Origin: Erodium maritimum | Lineage: Eukaryota; Streptophyta; Magnoliopsida; Geraniales; Geraniaceae | Reading direction: 5' to 3' | Assembly (NCBI GenBank): GCA_963921825.1 | Contig: OY997594.1 | Span: 9,987,001 to 10,051,000 of the forward strand | Length of the DNA: 64,000 bases | In this document: positions 46,926 to 57,372 of the stretch, in pieces | Numbering within the stretch: position 1 is the first letter of the stretch | How the letters are laid out: every line of letters begins with the position of its first letter | Program-made: the position numbers and the translations under genes | The notes under the pieces: model-generated | Seen by the model: only the letters and a program-made list of their open reading frames with translations | What the model was told of the DNA's origin: nothing | Database searches by the model: none

Positions 46926-49689
46926 ATAAATTGGTCATCTATAAATATATGGTTATGGTCCCCAATGGAGTACATGACATTCCTCTTTCTTCTCACCCCC
47001 ATTTGAGAGTTAGAATTTATGGAGCAAGTATAATCCATTGGAAGATCCCTAACCACCTTGTTCTTCTTCAAGAGATATCCCATGACTTCAAGTAAGTAAC
47101 ATTTAATTAATTCCGCTGCTTTGATTTTGTGTTCCTATTTGTTGTTTTATTATTTTGTTGTTATTATGGATTAAAGTCTGATTAGTGACCTAGATCGGAA
47201 GATCTAATTGGATTTAATGTCTCAGACGACTCTATATAACGATGTAGCCGATATGATCATGGTCCATTTCGCCAATTATACATGAATCCCTGAAGCGATC
47301 CATTCATGTGCGAAAATGAAGAGCTCCAGAAGAGCTACCATGTCATTGAGATTTACGATGAAGTTAAGCATTAATGCTCTATATGAGAGTAGATCCAGAA
47401 GCATCTACTCAATATTAAAGTAGACCCGGAAGCATCTACTCAGTGTTGAAAATGTTTTATATGAAAGTAGATCCAGAAGCATCTACCCAGTATTAACGAC
47501 ATACATGTCATGTTGAGACCCCAAATGAGACTGAGTTTTCCTGTATCACCAGAAGTGATAAATATGGTGAAAAACATCTACTTGAAAAATCACTAGCTTT
47601 ATCATCAGGTTTGTATTATACGACCATAAGAGCAATTGAAACCTACGCGACTATGAACCCGAAGTTCATTAGTCCAGATATTTAACGATGATGCGTAGGA
47701 TTGTTGAGAACTCATATGTACATTCATTAAAGGGTCGGAAGATCCTAATGTCCAATGAGATATCATGTACAACTTGTTCACAAGATAAACTAAAGGTCAA
47801 CCATCTAAAGACAATTTTAGTATGGAATTTCAATTACTCATGCAGAGAATTCATGAGGATATATATGACCATACTTATAAAAGACACATCCAGAAGATGG
47901 TCTTATGGTATCTTGATACTTTATACGAGACACATCCAGAAGATGGTCTTATGATATCTTGAGTCCCCTAAGGACAAGAGATTTATAGCATGATCTATTA
48001 GTTTCATCTTGATGAGACGATATCATTCACCTTGAAGTGAAGAGAAAAGTCCTTCCTGAAATAAGGCATGAAATGTTCTTGGAAATTATTTTTGTCTCAT
48101 CATATATACCTGAAGTACATAAGCTCGCACATTTGAAAAATGTTGCAGACCAAATGCTAGACGCATATAGAAAAACAATCAGATCATGTCAAGATACATG
48201 CAAAGATTTAAAAGCTTTGCGAAAGCGGGGAATGACTCATCTTACACGCCAGAAGCGTGAGAGGATAATATTGATTCCATTAGGAAAATCATGAACATGA
48301 TAAAATAAGTGTTAGTTCCAGAAGAACTACTAGAAGTGGTTCCAGAAGAACCACCTGGGAAGGTTCCAGAAGAATCAGTCGCCTAGAAAATGTCATAAAT
48401 CTCTAATACTCCTGAAGAGTTGCAAGAGAAAATAAATCATGGAATTGAAAATCGACATCCATTGATAAAGGCATTCTATTACCATAATTTAAATGGTAGA
48501 TGATTTTGACATTGAACCACATGGTGTTGACTAATGTTATTTAAAGACATGTTTGGCTAATACGAGAAAATATCATTCTAGAAGAATTGACTTATTGGCA
48601 TAATGTCCAATGTTCAAAATCATGATCAAAACATTGAAGGATGTTTTTCCAGCTGGGTATAGATGAATGAGAAACAAAGATGTTGAATATGAAGCACACC
48701 TTATAAAGGTATTTCTCTCAAATGACTTGAAGCCAACTTTTGATAAAGTTGTGTTGTGTGATCACCATGGTATATTTGATATACGTACCCACTGCTAATG
48801 GTACTTTGAGTGCCAACATTTATAAAAGTCCCCGAAGGACTTGCATTGCCTGAAGCAAATCTCATGCATTGCCTGAAACATTGTAATTTGCCTGAAGCAA
48901 ATCCCATGAAAATTTAAATTGCCAGAAGCAATGTCATTCCCCAAAGGATTTATGATTATCTAGAGAAATGACTCTCTAAAGGGTTTAATTTGCATGAGTC
49001 AATGAGACATGGTATGAGAAACCATGTACTCAGTAAGCAGTGTGGTTCGATAATATATGGACTCCTGAAGAGGTCCTTGAAACTGTAGTATGTTTAAAGA
49101 AAAACTTTCAAATGAAAGCTTTGATGATGAAGTATTGTCTCGTCTTGAAGATCGAGCATACTTCAAATGGATCCATAAATATGCATATGTTAAGAAACGT
49201 CTGCAGCGTGTTCAACTTGATATTCAAACGATCGATCGATATTTAGATCCTAAAGAGGATCTCATTTATCTCAAAGAAATGAAAAGAAATTTGATCCTGA
49301 AGTACCATATCTAAATTTGAGACATTATGATAAACAAGGCCTGGCAGAAAATTCGCAGTAAATGTGCTAGCCAACTTGAGCTCATAAACTACTTACCGGT
49401 TTTGAGAAGGAAGCAAATCTGCAAAGTATGTCCCGGGACAGTAGTTTGAGAAGAAAGTTTTTCAGTGTTTTGGTTGCAACCATTATCATGAACTCCAGAA
49501 GAGTCGTGAGATTGACGTCAATCAGAATCACGTAGTGAAAATCCTGCAAGTTTGATTCACTGAAATTTGGGCAACATCAGTTTGTTTTTGGGAAAGTCAG
49601 TGTACAAGATAATATGAGTCGACTTCGCAAGAAACCGAGATTACTCACTCGATCTTCAGGGGGAGCGATAGTCAGGGGGGGTATGTTTC

Positions 49690-50105
49690 TGTGCGCTGCA
49701 CTCTTTTTCCCTTATTCAGGTTTTGTCCCACGAGGTTTTCCTGAAAAGGTTTTTAACGAGGCAGCTGTTATGCACGTCCAACTCACCAGAAGGGAGTAAA
49801 TGGAAGAAAAACTCTACTCGGTATGGCTTTCCTGACATCCACTTGTTGAGAAGTTAATGTTCAAGATCAAGATCTGTCGACTCAACCGAACAACCAAAGT
49901 AACCTGCCTGAAGTCAGGGGGAGACAAGTTTTGTGCGCTGCATTCTTTTACCCTTATCCAAGTTTTGTCCCACATGGTTTTCTTGGAAAAGTTTTTAACG
50001 AGACAACATCAAGCACAGTTTCAAGCACATCTTGTGCGTTGCACTCTTTTCCTTACAGGTTTTGTCCCACCGGGTTTTCCTGAGGAGGTTTTTAACGAGG
50101 CAACT
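49690..50105 (+). repeat. Triplicated 3' untranslated module before the polypurine tract
   Basis: The module TGTGCGCTGCACTCTTT, then GTTTTGTCCCAC, GGTTTTCCTG and GGTTTTTAACGAGGCA occurs three times (starts about 49690, 49936 and 50034). One copy of such a sequence is common near the 3' end of plant copia elements. Here it is amplified and each copy has diverged. Confidence 0.8.
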
Positions 50106-50130
50106 TCAACTTGAAGCACATTGTGGTGTC

Positions 50131-50140
50131 CAAGGGGGAG
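50131..50140 (+). promoter_or_regulatory. Polypurine tract of the copia-like element
   Basis: AAGGGGGAG lies directly before the TG of the 3' LTR, the standard primer site for second-strand synthesis. It supports plus orientation for the element. Confidence 0.75.
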
Positions 50141-50476
50141 TGTTGTGGAAATGACATGTGTGGCTACCACAATCAACATGGCGCCACTACTTGCATGTGT
50201 AGTATATGTGGCATTTGCTCATGTGCTCTTGGTTCCTATAAATAGAGGTGCTAACCCCTTGTATTAGATGATCATCCAACATACCACAACACACATCCAA
50301 CACTCTCATATTGTAGAAAAGTTCTCAAGAAGTTAATGAAAATTCTCTCTACTCTCTAATTCTCAAGTGTTCTTTCTTGTCTTGCTTGGTAACCAACCCG
50401 TAGACACCAACCTTCTTATTATTCTTGGGTCATTGGTGTCTTGGTGTTGGTTCCGATCAAACTTGATTTTACAACA
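50141..50476 (+). repeat. 3' LTR of the copia-like element
   Basis: 336 bp, TGTTGTGG...TTTTACAACA, with a TATAAATA box at 50237-50244. It is complete and carries the two blocks missing from the 5' LTR. Confidence 0.88.
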
Positions 50477-50539
50477 ATATGCACATTATTTCATTGGTTA
50501 AGTTCAATGAGGAGGACCGAGCTTTGTGGTGTTCATGGT

Positions 50540-51960
50540 AATACTTCGTCATAATGATTGAAGATTGAATTACTTTGATCGTTAACAAGAATTACCAAAT
50601 AAACGTTTACTAAATCTATAACCTTAACACCATGAGAATTAACTCACAAAAAGATGCGGCAAGCGTACCGGTCGTGAAGTAGTATTTCAATTTTAAGTCC
50701 GGTTATCGTACCCAAGGGAACAATAAAATAGTCACTTGATTTAAAATCCGTTATTAATCTGATCTGAAAAGAGTTTTGTTTTGGTTTGAAAATTTAAATA
50801 ACACTTTGCAAAGAAAATTAGAGTAAATGACGATAAGATAAGAGACCAAATTTCAAAGATGAAGTGAATTTCAGAGGAAAAAAGCGATATATGACTTTTA
50901 ACGGACTCACAATATGACAATTAATTCGCATGGATTTGTGTTTACATGTGCAAATAAGGTAAGTTTAAAAGCAACGTAAGTTTTCTCAACTAATCCTAAA
51001 CATCTCTCGATCGAATTAAGACCCTATTATAATCTAACTGCCCAGTTATCTCTAATCTAGCTGTATAGAGACATAAAGCCTTAAGATTCATGAACTACTC
51101 TAACTTTCGGGGTTGTACGCCTATAGTTGTTGCACTTGTGTTAACCTAACTTTACTGGAGAATAGATTTAAACCCGAGTTGCATAATCTTTAGTCCTTTT
51201 AGTCATTCTCATCTCTCGATAGTTGAATGCTAAAGCCTAATCAACTATCAAGTGATTAATTTGATGTAGCATTAAATTCAAATTATGCAAACAATAATAT
51301 AAACACAAATCATACAAACTAAACACAAATCCATTGAATCAAATCATCATATTGTTTTCCCTACCCCTAGATCAATAGAAATTTAACTCATGATGGAGAA
51401 GAAGAACAAGCAAAGAGATGAAAAAGAACTATAGATAAACATAGTTTCAATGAGTTTGATACACAATACCCAAATGACAAAATGAAAATTTAAGGTTACT
51501 TCAATCCTTGCTCTAAAACAACTCTCTTCCTTCAAGTTACAAGCTCTACCTCTTCCAAGTCTTCTGTTTGCTCTCAAAACTCGTATCCCCCTAATAAAAA
51601 TCACTAATTTCCCTTAAATAGGGCTTCAAAACGCAGACTTGGAACATGGTCTGACGCGAGCGGCCCGTAGCGTGGCACGGAACGAGCCAAAGACCGGCCC
51701 GTTAAGCCGCACGGAATGGGCCAGAAACCGTCCCGTTAGGTCGCACGGAACAGGCCTTGGAACGGGTCAACACAGCGAGTTCGGAACGGGCATGTATGGC
51801 CGCCCGGAATGGGCCTGATTCTGGCCTGTTTTCCTTCATGGCCTGGGCTTTTGTCTTGCGGCTGCCTTGGATCTTTAATTTTGATTATTCAGCGCTAAAT
51901 GCCCTTGTTTTGCTATGAATGTTTGAAAACTTTTGTGTTGATCCTGTTAGGCCTAATTCA
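50540..51960 (-). repeat. Probable gypsy-type LTR fragment, minus strand
   Basis: Read on the minus strand, the segment has the layout of a plant gypsy-type LTR and leader. A repeat-rich start (51650-51810) carries several copies of CCCGTTCCGTGCG. A CCTATTTAAGGG TATA-like box lies near 51610-51625. Near 50650-50720 are GGTACGATAACCGG and ACGACCGGTACGCTTGCCGC, phrases I associate with that class. I could not locate TG/CA ends or a duplication, so the limits are approximate and it could be part of a longer dead element. Confidence 0.4.
51650..51810. repeat. Degenerate GCACGGAA-GGGCC repeat array
   Basis: Five or six irregular copies of GCACGGAACGRGCC or CGCACGGAATGGGCC, spaced about 33-45 bp. 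The motif resembles the unit of the perfect 34-bp array at 6701-6904, though the surrounding LTRs are otherwise unlike. Confidence 0.6.
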
Positions 51961-52990
51961 ACTCATTTGGATCGAAATCAGTTGAAATGTAAGGAATCTG
52001 TTAACCTTGATTTGATACAACAATTGGAGCTCTCTATTGTGTTTGTTTCCATTAACGACTCATCGGTATTGGATTTAGCTTCAAGTCTTCTCGCTGCTCA
52101 TCTTGTGGGTCTGGATCTACTTGACTTGGGTTCAAGGACTTTTCTTATCTATTGTAGAGACAAGTCTATTTGGGACTCCTTGTCGTCTGATGATTGGGCT
52201 AGTCTACGACCACGGTACAACTTTCAACATAACGGTTGGATCCCCGTGGTGGTCTCCCCGGCTAGAGGCTCATTTCAACGCGGTTGGAAAATTCATCCAC
52301 TCCCTATGCATGCAGTCAAGACTCCCAATCATATCGGGGAACCCTCGTTGTACCTTGAATCGAGTAATCGGGTCAAGTCCTTTGTTGTTGGTTTACGCTC
52401 GTATTCTTCCATGAAAACCTCAACAACGGCCTTACAAAACCGTTTTACATATTCAAGCATGGTACTTACCCCAATACGTAAGGATTCGTCCAATGATTTG
52501 GCTGAGCACCCATACGCTAGCATTCGTAACGCGGCGGTGCATTTCTAGTGTATTGATAACCCATACGTCATGCACCGTCCGGCTTCTAAACGAAGTAATC
52601 GTCATGCTCCACTACTTTTTCCATCACCCGTTTAAAGAGTGGTCGAGACATACGGAATCGACGCCAAACATATTTGGCCTATATGTTGGGTTCTCGAAGA
52701 AATAACCCTACATCAGTCAGTTGTGGGCTTCTACACAACCTCTGTCAGTCTGTCGTCGGGAAGGTTCACCAGATTCGCGCCTTTGCCTCAGTGCGTTGAT
52801 CTTTGGCATTGCTCTCTTTATCATTATGTGAGTCCTTCACCGGATTTGTTACTCAATTGCATGAAGGTTGGCTTCCAACTCCTCCCTTGTTTGAGCATCT
52901 TCGTCGGACATTTTTTTATCGACATATGTGTGAGAAATATGTGATTCTGAGAGGGAAAATGGAGAGAAATATTGGTGGTTTAATGATTGA
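51960..52990 (-). pseudogene. PIF/Harbinger-type transposase relic
   Basis: The minus strand carries, in order but across several frames and stops, fragments that fit the plant PIF/Harbinger transposase (DDE superfamily, nuclease-related). There is an RFRMS-PLF-type segment and VEHDDYF near 52640-52580. KCTAALRMLAYGCSAKSLDESLRIG follows, then YVKRFCKAVVEVFMEEYERKPTTKDLTRLL (52523-52329). Next come IGSLDCMHRE, NFPTA and DPTVMLKVV (about 52320-52200). The later catalytic region is not recognisable. It is dead, and its terminal repeats were not identified. Confidence 0.65.
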
Positions 52991-53029
52991 GGTAAGAGGT
53001 ATTTATAGGAGGGGAAAATGTTTTTTTTA

Positions 53030-53469
53030 GTTTATTTTAATTAAAAAAGAGCCGTTATCAGACCATTAGGGTAACGATCCGATTTTTTTACCTTCTCATG
53101 ACACACGTCGGCGCCTAGTTGGTCCGTCCACGACTTGTGCTTTGCGAACTAAGGACTCATAGATATGAGTCGCAATTCGGCCCACGAATCGCGAACCACG
53201 AAACTATTAGCGTCGACGAATGGTGCTGACGAACTGTCACTCACTCACAGGCCATTCCTTGGGGTTGCATTGGTTTTATCCACCTTTTACTATTTATTAT
53301 TTATGGCCGCTTTCAATGCAATTCCCCAAAAAGACTTTGGAAGGGATGAGGTAAAAAGTAAAATTAAATGGATCACCATTCACCACAGACCTTGGGTCCC
53401 GTAGATTTTGATCACATATCTTGTGGACCCCATTTGATTTACACTCCCCCGTGCCAGCGCCTAATCTAT
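53030..53469. other. Intergenic, no gene seen
   Basis: Non-coding DNA between the transposase relic and the MITE. It may contain the remaining 5' flank of the dead PIF element. Confidence 0.4.
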
Positions 53470-53760
53470 TTAGAGCATTTACATCAATGGGGGGCAAAGG
53501 GGTGGGAGCATTTACATCAGCAACGAGTTGTAATGAAATTCTAAGTTTCATTATCCATTTTAGTTATTTGATTGTATATATTAATTAGTTTTTAATTTTT
53601 TAATTTTTGTTTTTATTAATTATTTTTATATATTTTATTTATTATTTTGTTAATTTAATATGCATTTAACAAATTCAGCAAAATCATTATTAATTATCCA
53701 ATCAACATTTTAGAGGGGCATGAGCCCTTTTATCTGCCCCCTTGATGTGGAACACTCTTA
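53470..53760. mobile_element. Tourist-like MITE with TTA TSD
   Basis: 285 bp (53473-53757). The left end GAGCATTTACATCAATGGG and right end CCCTTGATGTGGAACACTC are imperfect terminal inverted repeats. TTA flanks both sides (53470-53472 and 53758-53760), the target preference of PIF/Harbinger elements. The core is very AT-rich with no coding frame. A PIF-type transposase relic lies only 0.5 kb away, though nothing shows that the two belong together. Confidence 0.65.
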
Positions 53761-53956
53761 ATTTCAGAGGGACATGCAAATCCCTTTCTCTTCTTTCTTT
53801 TTCCATTTCCTTCCCCGGGCAATAGTAAATGTTGAACTCACTTCATTCCACCTATAAAAAATACTTAATTACAAAGTTTATTCAATTCGTAGGATAAAAA
53901 AATCAACAAATATGAAAAACCTGTTTACAACCACAACAACAACCATACTGAAAATG

Positions 53957-55150
53957 TTTTTTTTAAACGAGTAATTGGAAAAGTACATTAATGTAAAATA
54001 TAAACCATACAAAATAAGGCGTAAAAGTCTTGGGTTTCAGATATATGTCTTGGTTGTCCATAGCCAACCCGACGTTCATGCATTTGTTGGAAAATACTAC
54101 TTTGGATCGCATATACTAACTCAGGACATCCCCTTACCAGCATTTCAAAGGTGCGAAACAGAAAAGAAATAGTCCAACAATCGAAAGAAACTAACCAACC
54201 CAACGTAAAATAAGAAAAAACATAAAGCAAGCCTAAAAAGTACTCCGATTGCGGATTTTCCGAGACTTCCCAGCACCGGCAGTACCGAGTCTGTGGGTAT
54301 AGGCCCTGTTGGATCCTTCCCACCCCCGTCGGGTCCTCTCATTGCTCTGAAGGAGGCTGTGACACCTCCACATGTGGCTGCTGAACTTCCTCCTCGTCCC
54401 TTATCAAGTGCATGGTGGAGTAGATTTCCGACTTTCCTCGGAGACGTGACGTCGCCCGATCCACTTCAATGGGAGGTAGACGTAGAAGTCCCTTACCCGG
54501 CTTTGACCGAATATGACCCATTCCTCCAGCTTTCCCCCGAGGTTCCTTCTGCGTCCCTTGCATTTGGACCTGTTCACCTGCAAATAAAACAGGAAAGGCT
54601 TTTCCCTCATGCAGATCCCGATCCCGGACGTTACTCCCGGTGGTGTTCCCTGGTCTCCTCCCCCCCGTTCAAGGGTGAGGACGAGTTTCAATCGACGGGG
54701 TATGTCGCAATAAACCCCGACGATAACCCATCATATGCTCTTGCCTGTACCGACCTCCCAATCCCCCGATGAATGTTGGACGGTATTCCTTTTACCTACG
54801 ATCCGAGTGACCGAGACGATCTGTCTCCACCAAGACCCCATCTACATCCGACGATAGAGATCATGAACTACATCGAGGGGGTTCGTGCATGTCCGCGGGG
54901 TCGGTACCGGTCACCACGGTGTGATCGTTCTGACATACGATCACCAAAGCGGGATTCGAGTAGTTCGATTCTGAGAGATGAGTGACTATGAGGAGGATCA
55001 TAGCGGTTAGGGGATCAGTTGGAGCCTGGACTGTGAGTATGGTGTTTGGCCTCACCGGCTTGTGTTGATCGGAGTCCATGGAGGTGGTCCAATAAAGATG
55101 CCACAGAGAAGAAGATGATACGACGTATATCAAAAACCCTAAGGTTACGA
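53957..55150 (-). mobile_element. ORF1-only LINE-like element, minus strand
   Basis: A T run at 53957-53964 (plus) marks the 3' end. Reading leftward from about 55150 there is a 5' leader, a start MDSDQ near 55075, and stop-broken ORF1-like sequence. Then comes the shared terminal block (about 54330-54000), LYPQTRYCRCWEVSENPQS...FEMLVRGC. It matches LYPQTRDCQYLEVSRKPQS and its 3' sequence in the element at 3.4-5.7 kb. As there, ORF1 runs directly into the 3' end and no endonuclease or reverse transcriptase is present. No clear target-site duplication was found. Confidence 0.65.
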
Positions 55151-56660
55151 GAGAGGGGTTTTCCCTTTTTTACAGGACTGGTTTACACTGGTTGAATCAA
55201 TTGTTTTAATCATTCGTCATAGAATTATACTTTTTTATTTAAAATATTCATAACAACAGCAGCTAGATATTTCTGATTAAGAGTAAGTCGTCCCTCACTT
55301 ATAAGCAAGGCCCAGTTCGAGCGGCCCAATCTCAGATAATGGGCCTATGAATTATCTTTCAGTTGGACAGGTTTTAGTTTTGGTTTTTTCATCATTAAGT
55401 GGAAAAATAAGACGTTCTGGTTCTGGATGTTCAACTTGAATTCATCGCACAAACCATATTTGCCAGAAATTATTGCAACTTCGTGTGGCTGAGAGACATA
55501 AACATTTGAAGGGTATTTAAAATAGCAATTATTAATAGACGACAATAGGTCAATCGATAATCTTTACGTGAACCCTATCTTCTTTATTAATTAATTCTTC
55601 ACAGAAACGGCCTATACATACATTTTGCGGTGGATGATAAAAAGGGTCCATCTCCATCCTATTGAACAACACACGTGACCGACTCCATAATCATATACAT
55701 ACATGTACCTTCCATTTCAATCACTTCTCAATTATTTGATCCAAAGTATTCATTACATTAGCTTATAATATACAAGACTGATCAACTCCATATTTCTAAT
55801 AATATTTACTGTTTTTTTATATTAAAAAAACGTTTGAGTTGCATCTGAATCCTCAATTTGCATATATATCCATTCCCAAAATGCTAACGTGTATATAGAC
55901 AGAGAGATTAATCAAACCGTGGCAGTCATTTTCCAAAAAAATGGTAAATTTCAACCTTATCAAAATGTAGAAAGTTGCACAAACATCATTGTCCATCTTA
56001 ATTTATTTTTATAATGTTAATGCAAGGATTAGGATTATCGTCGGATCAACCTAGGTTGATTGGTTTGGATATTTAATTATGTAAAAAATCACATGAATCA
56101 ACAAAGGTAAGTTCTTTCGAAGAAGCTTCTCTCTAAACATCTTAGCACTCCTATAAGCTCAATTATTCTCCAACTTTTATCACCATGAAGGAATATATGG
56201 ATCACACTACGTTTTTTTTATGCTTCATTACTGAAGCAGACAGTGAAATATGCTTGATTAGTTTCATGTTAGCCGGAATAAATGACTAATTGTTCACTAC
56301 TTTTAAACAATAATCCCTAATTTACTGGAAAGTGAGATACGATCGATCCCATCATATTTTTGTAAAATAGAACTTTACATTTTCTTTTTAAAAAGAAAGA
56401 TTATGTTAGTGTCGTGGGTTCTTTGTATTCACGTTTGATTAAAAGTAACTTTGCAGCAGTTTTTGGTAACACATCTTCAGAAGCTATATATTATCCAAAG
56501 AGTGCCTACTATAATAATGTGGCAAATGTCGGTGCAACATTGTTGATTTATGTATAATCGTTTACAAATATGTAGTGAGTAACACCACTCGGGAGTTTGT
56601 GTCTGAATCAAGGGGTTATCCACATATAAAGGTATGTTTGGAAACACAGGGGTATAAACG
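55151..56660. other. Intergenic, no gene seen
   Basis: About 1.5 kb of AT-rich DNA without a recognisable exon, RNA gene or repeat, ending at the 13-bp duplication that borders the next LINE. Confidence 0.45.
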
Positions 56661-57372
56661 TAATAAGAAGCTTAAAATGTATCGTAACATGTAAAATAAT
56701 TAAACCGATCACATATTCAATATTCTCTCAACAAATCCCTTTGTAATCCTAGCCACCCCTATCGATCTCCCCTCTTCCATCGGCGATGTCATGACTTCTG
56801 GCTATAGGCGTCGCCAGTAGTGATCTTGTTGCTCTTTCCTCTCTTCTTCTCCCTTCACCTTCGGTGTTTTTGCGGATCTCGTGTTGCCCGTCGCTACAGC
56901 TCATCGTCTCCTCTTGGATGTTTGGATCTTGGCTTACCGGACCATGGGCTTCTGGTTTTGATCTGCTGCTCTGGTTCTTCCCGACCGGTTTGGGTTCTCC
57001 GCCATATTTTGTTTTGGGGTTGTTTCGTCCTCGTGTGGAGCTCGTTTGAGGTTGTTCTGGTCGTGTGGGCTCAGCTCTCGTTGGAGTTTCTGCAAGCCGG
57101 AGCTCCCTCGATGGAACTTCGACCGACATCAGATTTTGGACCAGGGTTGCTCAATTTGGGTTGGATCTAATTATGGGTCGAGCCTGGGTTTGGAATGCTC
57201 GGGTTCTGGGTTGGATCTGGGTCGGGTCAGACCCATGGTTAGCTCCGGCTGCTGGTTCCTGCGTTTCCTCGCCCCGTGAATGCCTTGTCGGTTTTCTCCG
57301 AAGTGACTACGTCTATCGTCTTTGATGACTCGTTCTTGATCTGTAGTGGGATGCGCTTCTTCTCCTTTCAGG

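Larger units (their letters stand above)
45535..49920 (+). repeat. Dispersed family of short hairpins with constant C[CNGAA]G core
   Basis: About 40 short inverted repeats share the core CCNGAAG: a CNGAA pentaloop closed by C-G, with flanks complementary to each other but different from hairpin to hairpin. Perfect examples (stem 5'/3'): CAAGC/GCTTG at 46135; ACAGGC/GCCTGT at 46273; AGCTC/GAGCT at 47322; TATCAC/GTGATA at 47544; ATGAAC/GTTCAT at 47653; CACGC/GCGTG at 48245; TAGTTC/GAACTA at 48313; GTGGTTC/GAACCAC at 48336; AAGTCC/GGACTT at 48826; ATTTGC/GCAAAT at 48886; ATTGC/GCAAT at 48918. Perfect 4-bp examples are at 46302, 47887, 47933, 48408, 48846 and 49492. One at 48575 has loop TAGAA. 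Others carry one mismatch or bulge, for example GAGTAGAT/ATCTACTC at 47387. The core occurs in all reading frames. Confidence 0.85.
44712..50481 (+). mobile_element. Copia-like LTR retrotransposon, defective, with TSD ATATG
   Basis: The element is 44717-50476, flanked by ATATG (44712-44716 and 50477-50481). The LTRs end in ACAACA; the 3' LTR begins TGTTGTGG after a CAAGGGGGAG polypurine tract. Coding remnants are sparse. A GAG-pre-integrase-like segment lies at 47688-47870 (MMRRIVENS...LKGRKIL...CTTCSQDKLK), with a trace of DTSRRWS near 47885. At 48090-48250 a segment EVHKLAHLKNVADQMLDAY resembles the copia pol region before reverse transcriptase. There is no intact gag, integrase, YVDD-type reverse transcriptase or RNase H. 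Instead the interior is packed with short inverted repeats and tandem repeats. It cannot encode its own movement. About 12 substitutions over 316 aligned LTR bases, counted by eye, indicate a moderately old insertion. Confidence 0.85.

Noticed and set aside
51919..52548. A 209-codon plus-strand frame
   Set aside because: The opposite strand carries recognisable PIF/Harbinger transposase fragments. The plus-strand translation matches nothing and is a shadow of the relic.
53940..55240. A target-site duplication for the minus-strand ORF1-only element
   Set aside because: The flank left of the T run and the DNA right of 55150 share only scattered short matches. None is long enough to claim.
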